A stretch of 64,000 bases of DNA from Massilia sp. ZL223 (GTDB lineage Bacteria > Pseudomonadota > Gammaproteobacteria > Burkholderiales > Burkholderiaceae_D), in contig NZ_JAGPWD010000021.1 of assembly GCF_018119395.1 (NCBI RefSeq), positions 1 through 64,000 on the forward strand, read 5' to 3'. Each line of letters opens with the position of its first letter. Positions within the stretch are counted from its first letter, which is position 1. The translations under genes and the position numbers were made by a program. Below are positions 58,995 through 64,000 of the stretch, piece by piece. The notes beneath the pieces were generated by a model. It was not told the DNA's origin, did not search any database, and saw only the letters and a program-made list of their open reading frames with translations.

Positions 58995-60152
58995 TTACAG
59001 CCGCGCGAGACGCTCCAGCGCCAGCTGCAGGGTCTCGTCCTTTTTCGCAAAGCAGAAACGCACGATGCCCGATTCCGTCGGCTGGCTGTAGAAGGCCGAC
59101 ACCGGAATCGCGGCCACCTTGGCCTCCGCCGTCAGCCATGTCGCGAACTCCGCCTCCGGCAGGTCCGAGATGGCGTCGTAGCGCACGCACTGGAAGTAGG
59201 TCCCGTCCGCAGGCAGCAGTGTGAAGCGGCTGCCGGCCAGGCCTTCGCGGAACAGGTCGCGCTTTCTCTGGTAGAAGCCAGGCAGGTCCAGGTAAGGCGC
59301 CGGGTCGCGCATATAGGCCGCGATCCCGTGCTGCATCGGCGTGTTGACAGTGAAGACGTTGTACTGGTGGACCTTGCGGAACTCCGCCATCAAGGGCGCC
59401 GGCGCGGCCACGTAGCCGACCTTCCAGCCGGTCACGTGATAGGTCTTGCCGAAGCTCGAGACCACGAAGGCGCGTTCGGCCAGCACCGGGTGGCGCGCCA
59501 CCGAGGCGTGCGGCTGGCCGTCGAAGACCATGTGTTCGTAGACTTCGTCGGACAAGACCAGGATGCCGGTCCCGCCGACGATGGCGGCCAGCGCGTCCAG
59601 GTCGGCCTGGCGCAGGATGCTGCCGGTCGGGTTGTGCGGCGTGTTGATGACGATCATGCGGGTGCGCGGCGTGACGGCGGCGGCCACGCGCTCCCAGGGC
59701 ACGCTGTAGCCTTGTTCGCCGACCTGCATCGGCACCGGCACCACCACGCCGCCGGCCAGGGCGATCGCGGGCGCATAGCTGTCGTAGGCCGGCTCGATCA
59801 CGATCACTTCATCGCCCGGATGCACGCTGCACAGGATGGCCGTGATCAAAGCCTGGGTGGCGCCGGCGGTGACGGTGATTTCCTGGGCGCTGTCGTAGCG
59901 GCGGCCGTACAGGGTCTCGATCTTGGCCGCGATGGCCTCACGCAGGGCCGGCACGCCGGTCATGAAGGGATACTGGTTGTGGCCGGCGCGCATCGCCTCG
60001 CTCACCTGGCCGACCAGGCGCGGGTCGCAGTCGAAATCGGGGAAGCCCTGGCCGAGGTTGACGGCCTGGTGCTGCGCGGCGAGCGCGGACATCTGGGTGA
60101 AGATGGTGGTGCCGACCAGCGGCAGGCGGGAAGCGATGGCGGGAGTAGTCAT
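58995..60152 (-). CDS. ybdL: PLP-dependent methionine/kynurenine aminotransferase (YbdL-like)
   Basis: The 385-aa class I/II aminotransferase has NLGQGFPDFD, NTPHNPTG, DEVYEHM and the Schiff-base lysine in SSFGKTYHVTGWK. It transaminates methionine and related amino acids. ATG 60152 was taken over GTG 60158; neither has a good ribosome site. Confidence 0.87.
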   Translation of the reverse strand: MTTPAIASRLPLVGTTIFTQMSALAAQHQAVNLGQGFPDFDCDPRLVGQVSEAMRAGHNQYPFMTGVPALREAIAAKIETLYGRRYDSAQEITVTAGATQALITAILCSVHPGDEVIVIEPAYDSYAPAIALAGGVVVPVPMQVGEQGYSVPWERVAAAVTPRTRMIVINTPHNPTGSILRQADLDALAAIVGGTGILVLSDEVYEHMVFDGQPHASVARHPVLAERAFVVSSFGKTYHVTGWKVGYVAAPAPLMAEFRKVHQYNVFTVNTPMQHGIAAYMRDPAPYLDLPGFYQRKRDLFREGLAGSRFTLLPADGTYFQCVRYDAISDLPEAEFATWLTAEAKVAAIPVSAFYSQPTESGIVRFCFAKKDETLQLALERLARL

Positions 60153-60177
60153 GGTCACGATGCGGAAGAACGATCGC

Positions 60178-60651
60178 TTATTCTAGCGCCGCGTCCTGAA
60201 CCGTGCTGGCGGCGGCCCGGGCCTTGATCCAGGCTTCCGGCAGCATGATGCGGAACAGGCCTTCGCGCGCCGTCTTGCGGCCCAGCTTGAGCAAGGCCTT
60301 GTCCTTGGTGATCAGGACATCGGCGCCCGCATCGCGCGCCAGCTCCATGAATTTCTGGTCGTCGCGGTCGGTGCAGACCGGCAGCCGCACATGCACGGCA
60401 TCGGGCGCCACCACGCGCAGCAGGGCGTCGAAGCGCGCCGCCGCCTCGGCGCGGCTGGCTTCGTCCAGCGGCAGGTGAGGGTAGCGCAGCACGGCCCGGT
60501 ATTCGTCGCGGCAGTCGGCGCGGGTCACCGCCACGACCTCACCCGTTTCGAGCGCCGCCATCAGGGCGGACCAGCGCGGGTCGTGGAAGACGAACAGGTC
60601 GAGCAGCACATTGGTGTCGATGACGATGGGTTTGCGGGAAGCGGGTATCAT
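60178..60651 (-). CDS. Orphan PIN-domain protein (VapC/COG1569-like)
   Basis: The 157-aa protein has PIN acidic residues: DTNVLLD (D12), E in CRDEYRAV, and D residues in [13 protein letters not shown] and ITKDKALL. It could be a metal-dependent ribonuclease. No antitoxin gene is adjacent; the next gene downstream is the aminotransferase and upstream is the divergent yaaA. Confidence 0.78.
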   Translation of the reverse strand: MIPASRKPIVIDTNVLLDLFVFHDPRWSALMAALETGEVVAVTRADCRDEYRAVLRYPHLPLDEASRAEAAARFDALLRVVAPDAVHVRLPVCTDRDDQKFMELARDAGADVLITKDKALLKLGRKTAREGLFRIMLPEAWIKARAAASTVQDAALE

Positions 60652-60687
60652 GTCGGTTGTTTATTTGAAGAAAAGCTTGTCTGTTCC

Positions 60688-61458
60688 ATGCTGATTGTCC
60701 TGTCGCCCGCCAAATCCCTCGACCTCGAGTCGCCGAGCACCACCCCGCAGCACACCATCCCCGATTTCATCGACAACGCCGCCGAGCTGGTCAAGGTGCT
60801 GCGCACCTATTCGCCGGGCCAGATCGCGGAGCTGATGGACTTGTCGGACACGCTCTCGATGCTGAACGTGACGCGCTACGCCCACTGGCATCCGGACCAC
60901 AGCGAAGCCCGCCAGGCGATCATGTCCTTCAACGGCGACGTCTACGCCGGCCTGGCCGCGCGCACCCTGGCGCCGCAGGCGCTGGACTTCGCCCAGCGCC
61001 ACCTGCGCATCCTCTCGGGCCTGTACGGCCTGCTGCGCCCGCTGGACCTGATGCATCCCTACCGCCTGGAGATGGGCACCAGGCTGCCGAATGCGCGCGG
61101 CAAGGACTTGTACGCGTTCTGGGGCGAGACGATCACGCAAGCGCTGAACCGCCAGCTGCGCGAACTCGGTTCGACGGCCCTGGTCAACCTGGCGTCGGAA
61201 GAATACTTCAAGTCGGTCAAGCCGAAGAAGCTGGACGTGCCGGTGATCAATCCCGTGTTCGAGGACTGGAAGAACGGCAAGTACAAGATCATCTCCTTCT
61301 TCGCCAAGCGCGCACGCGGCATGATGGCGCGCTACGCGGTGGAGAAGGCGATCCTGGACCCGGAACAGCTCAAGGACTTCGAGGTCGACGGCTACGCCTT
61401 CGAGCCCTCGGTGTCCGGCGAGCGCGAGTGGGTGTTCCGCAGGAAGATCGCCGAATAA
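60688..61458 (+). CDS. yaaA: Peroxide stress protein YaaA
   Basis: The 256-aa protein starts [11 protein letters not shown] and contains [22 protein letters not shown] and FFAKRARG, the conserved blocks of YaaA (DUF328). It lowers free iron and limits oxidative damage during peroxide stress in E. coli. Divergent from the PIN gene. Confidence 0.94.
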   Translation: MLIVLSPAKSLDLESPSTTPQHTIPDFIDNAAELVKVLRTYSPGQIAELMDLSDTLSMLNVTRYAHWHPDHSEARQAIMSFNGDVYAGLAARTLAPQALDFAQRHLRILSGLYGLLRPLDLMHPYRLEMGTRLPNARGKDLYAFWGETITQALNRQLRELGSTALVNLASEEYFKSVKPKKLDVPVINPVFEDWKNGKYKIISFFAKRARGMMARYAVEKAILDPEQLKDFEVDGYAFEPSVSGEREWVFRRKIAE

Positions 61459-61461
61459 AAC

Positions 61462-61485
61462 AGCGGCCCGGTGAACCGGGCCGCT
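61462..61485 (-). terminator. Shared terminator of yaaA and bamD
   Basis: AGCGGCCCGG / CCGGGCCGCT, 10-bp stem with a TGAA loop (plus strand). On the minus strand the stem is followed by GTTTTATT, so it mainly serves bamD; on the plus strand it has no T-run. Confidence 0.7.
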
Positions 61486-61491
61486 CGAGGC

Positions 61492-62328
61492 TTACAGGGC
61501 GTCTTTCGGCGCCGGCTTCGGCGCCGCCTTCGACCAGAACTGCCACCACGGGGCTTCGCCCTTGGCGTTCGGGTTCAGGAAACGGCTGTTCGGATAGTTC
61601 AGCGTGAACACGCGCTGGGTGTCGTCGCGCAGCACCGGCATGCCGAGCTTGTCGTAGGCACGGACCATCAGGAACAGCGCTTCCTCGCGCGCCGGAGCGT
61701 CGCTGTAGTTGGTGACCGCATCCTGGGCGCGGTTCAGGGCGGCCAGGTAGGCGCCGCGGCGATAGTAGTAATTCGCCACGTGCACTTCGTACTGCGCCAT
61801 CGCGTTGATCAGGTAATTCATGCGCTGGAGCGAGTCCGGCGTATATTTACTGTTCGGGAACTTGTCGACCAGGGCCTTGAAGGCGGCGAAGGCTTCGCGG
61901 GTGGCCTTCGGATCGCGCTCGGTCGGGTCCTGCGAGTAGATGAAGCTCAGGAAGCCCAGCTGGTCATTGAAGTTGATCAGGCCGCGCAGGTAGTACATGT
62001 AGTCGACCTGGGGATGGTTCGGGTGCAGCTTGATGAAGCGCTCGACGGCGGCCAGCGCCTCGGCCTGGTCCTGCGCCTTGTAGTGGGCGTAGGCGATTTC
62101 CATCTGGGCTTGCGAGGCGTAGGTGCCGAACGGATAGTTGGATTCCAGGCGTTGGAACAGCTTGATTGCCGCTTCGTAGTGCCCGCCGGCCATCTCATCG
62201 CGCGCCTCAGCGTATAATTTCTCCGCTGACCAGTTTTTGCTTGCGTCGGTGGCTTCCGGCAACATGCCGCATGCCGACAGGCCGACGAGGGCGCAACTTG
62301 CGACCAATACAGACAATTTTTTTTGCAT
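61492..62328 (-). CDS. bamD: Outer-membrane assembly lipoprotein BamD
   Basis: The 278-aa lipoprotein (lipobox LSAC near residue 20) consists of five TPR-like repeats, with NWSAEKLYAEARDEM at the start and RGLINF in the middle. It is an essential part of the BAM complex that inserts beta-barrel proteins. It is divergent from rluD, as is common in beta- and gammaproteobacteria. Confidence 0.94.
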   Translation of the reverse strand: MQKKLSVLVASCALVGLSACGMLPEATDASKNWSAEKLYAEARDEMAGGHYEAAIKLFQRLESNYPFGTYASQAQMEIAYAHYKAQDQAEALAAVERFIKLHPNHPQVDYMYYLRGLINFNDQLGFLSFIYSQDPTERDPKATREAFAAFKALVDKFPNSKYTPDSLQRMNYLINAMAQYEVHVANYYYRRGAYLAALNRAQDAVTNYSDAPAREEALFLMVRAYDKLGMPVLRDDTQRVFTLNYPNSRFLNPNAKGEAPWWQFWSKAAPKPAPKDAL

Positions 62329-62428
62329 AGCTCTTTGCAAGAAAGTTTTACCTAGATTCAACAACGAACAGCTGATTATAGCTGATGGAACTGACGTGAT
62401 ATTAACTCCTGCGCCGGAATCGGCGGAA

Positions 62429-63487
62429 ATGCCTTTCGACACCGATCTGGACGACGACCTGGAAGGCGGTTTTGCCGCTGCTTCCGGCGTCGACCTGTCG
62501 CCGATCACCCTCAACCTGACGCCGGAAGCCTGCGGCCAGCGCCTCGACAAGGTCATCGCGGCCCTGGTGCCGCAGTTCTCGCGCAGCCGCCTGCAGCTCT
62601 GGTTCGAAGGCGGCCACGTGCAGGTCGACGGCAAGCCCGCGCGCGGCAAGGATACCGCCTATGGCGACGAGACCGTGCTCATCGAGCCGCAGGCCGCGCC
62701 GGAAGACACGGCGTTCACGCCCGAGGCGATGGAGCTGAACATCGTCCACGAGGACGATGACATCCTGGTCGTCAACAAGCCGGCCGGCCTGGTCGTGCAC
62801 CCGGGCGCGGGCAACTGGACAGGGACCCTGCTCAACGGCCTGCTGCACCACTGCCCGCAGCTGGTGGGCGTGCCGCGCGCCGGCATCGTGCACCGCCTGG
62901 ACAAGGACACGAGCGGCTTGATGGTGGTCGGCAAGACCCTGGCGGCCCAGACCGACCTGGTGCGCCAGCTGCAGGCGCGCACCGTCAAGCGCGAATACTT
63001 CGCCCTGGTCTGGGGTACGCCGCGCATCGCCGGCACCATCGATACCGGCATGGGCCGCGACCCGCGCGACCGCGTCAAGATGGCGGTCTCGACCAGCCCC
63101 TTCGCCAAGCCGGCGATCACCCACTACGAGCGCGTCGCCACCGGCGAGCTGGACCGCCGTCCGGTGAGCCTGGTGCGCTGCAAGCTGGAAACCGGCCGCA
63201 CCCACCAGATCCGCGTGCACATGCAGTCGCTGGGCTTCGCGCTGGTGGGCGACAGCGTCTACGGCAAGCGCCACCTGACCCCGGTCTTCCACCGCCAGGC
63301 GCTGCAGGCGCGCCGCCTCGGCCTGGTGCATCCGGGCACGGGCGAGCAGTGCGAATGGACCGTGCCGCTGGCGGAGGACTTCGCCGAGCTGATCGCCCGC
63401 GCGGGCATCGAAGAGCCGAGCGACGAAGACGTGCCTGTCCAGGACATGCTGGCCGCCGAGGACTTCGACGAGGCGGACGACGAGTGA
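62429..63487 (+). CDS. rluD: 23S rRNA pseudouridine synthase RluD
   Basis: The 352-aa enzyme has an S4 RNA-binding domain (about 25-75, ACGQRLDKVIA) and a catalytic domain with the aspartate in HRLDKDTSGL and GRTHQIRVHM near the end. It makes pseudouridines in helix 69 of 23S rRNA. Start 62429 is tentative; GTG 62396 is in frame. A -10-like TTATAG lies near 62377. It overlaps pgeF (TGATG). Confidence 0.93.
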   Translation: MPFDTDLDDDLEGGFAAASGVDLSPITLNLTPEACGQRLDKVIAALVPQFSRSRLQLWFEGGHVQVDGKPARGKDTAYGDETVLIEPQAAPEDTAFTPEAMELNIVHEDDDILVVNKPAGLVVHPGAGNWTGTLLNGLLHHCPQLVGVPRAGIVHRLDKDTSGLMVVGKTLAAQTDLVRQLQARTVKREYFALVWGTPRIAGTIDTGMGRDPRDRVKMAVSTSPFAKPAITHYERVATGELDRRPVSLVRCKLETGRTHQIRVHMQSLGFALVGDSVYGKRHLTPVFHRQALQARRLGLVHPGTGEQCEWTVPLAEDFAELIARAGIEEPSDEDVPVQDMLAAEDFDEADDE

Positions 63488-64000
63488 TGGATCGCGACGC
63501 CCTGGTATTCCCGGACTGGCCGGACCTGCCGGCATCGATCGGCGCCCTGGCGACCAGCCGCGATGGCGGCGTCAGCAGCGGGCCGTATGACGACGGCAAG
63601 GGCGGCGGCGGCCTCAACCTGGGCCTGCACGTGGGCGACGATCCGGAGGCCGTGCGCGCCAACCGCGCACGCCTGCAGGAGTGGCTGCCGGGCCGTCCGG
63701 CCTGGATCTCGCAGGTGCATGGCGCCGACGTGGTCGATGCCGTGACGGTCGGTCCAGACAAGCCGGTGCGCGTGGGCGACGCCAGCATCGCGACGCAGGC
63801 CGGCGTGGTCTGCGCGATCCTCACGGCCGATTGCCTGCCGGTGCTGTTCGCCGACCTGGACGGCAAGGTGGTGGGCGCGGCCCACGCCGGCTGGCGCGGG
63901 CTGGCGGGCGGCGTGCTCGGCACGACGGTGGCCGCGATGCGCCAGGCCGGGGCAGGGGAGATCACGGCCTGGCTGGGCCCGGCGATCGGCGCGACCGCTT
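63487..64000 (+). CDS. pgeF: PgeF/YfiH multicopper-oxidase-fold protein (partial at window end)
   Basis: The first 171 residues are visible. They include QVHGADVV, TADCLPVLF (Cys) and AAHAGWRGL (His), the residues that form the metal-binding active site of the YfiH/PgeF family. These proteins cleave nucleosides or edit peptidoglycan; family assignments differ. It begins in the rluD stop codon and leaves the window without a stop. Confidence 0.9.
   Translation, partial: MDRDALVFPDWPDLPASIGALATSRDGGVSSGPYDDGKGGGGLNLGLHVGDDPEAVRANRARLQEWLPGRPAWISQVHGADVVDAVTVGPDKPVRVGDASIATQAGVVCAILTADCLPVLFADLDGKVVGAAHAGWRGLAGGVLGTTVAAMRQAGAGEITAWLGPAIGATA

Overview
The window is GC-rich, densely coded and looks like ordinary chromosome from a Gram-negative betaproteobacterium. 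A member of the Oxalobacteraceae (Massilia/Telluria/Duganella type) fits best. This is inferred from gene content and codon use: a complete MSHA-type pilus locus, PEP-CTERM proteins, a PHA synthase, BamD, RluD and a thymidine kinase. No sequence search was possible.

Layout. Positions 1-4.5 kb hold a Ser/Thr kinase (-) and a three-gene membrane glycosyl-transfer operon (+) resembling a Gtr system. Positions 4.5-12.8 kb are a mosaic of single genes: a repeat-rich glycine-zipper protein, a metallophosphoesterase, an M28 peptidase, small secreted or membrane proteins, an SRAP protein, a HEPN-like protein and a PAS-GGDEF cyclase. Positions 12.8-16.6 kb hold a three-subunit periplasmic aldehyde oxidase (paoABC type). 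Positions 17-19.6 kb hold a universal-stress gene and a PHA synthase, preceded by an FNR/ANR-like box and an orphan strong terminator. A tRNA-Leu(UAA) follows at 20.3 kb. Positions 20.5-28.6 kb hold a PEP-CTERM protein, an orphan ParB-like protein, a penicillin-acylase-family hydrolase, an acetyltransferase, tdk, an M50-like membrane protease and prc. Positions 28.7-30.25 kb are an AT-rich regulatory stretch, a second PEP-CTERM gene and a 451-bp internally deleted IS1595-family element sitting in that gene's terminator.

Positions 30.3-42.3 kb hold two sets of acyl-CoA genes: an ACAD-ACAD-MaoC-MaoC operon (+) and an ACAD/phosphotransferase pair (-) resembling the 4-hydroxyacyl-CoA pathway (LvaA/LvaC, ACAD10/11). 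Between them lies a large hybrid histidine kinase with a REC-GGDEF partner. Positions 42.4-59 kb are a full MSHA pilus locus in the order E-G-F-B/A-A-C-D-O-P-Q-I-N-J-K-L-M-N, permuted relative to Vibrio. Positions 59-64 kb hold a methionine aminotransferase, a PIN-domain protein, yaaA, bamD, rluD and the start of pgeF.

A plausible functional thread is cyclic-di-GMP: two diguanylate cyclases, one apparently controlled by the adjacent hybrid kinase, share the window with MshE, whose N-terminal repeats match the known c-di-GMP-binding MshEN motif. The most distinctive finding is the miniature IS1595-type element (25-bp perfect terminal repeats, T8 target duplication) inserted into the T-tract of a rho-independent terminator.
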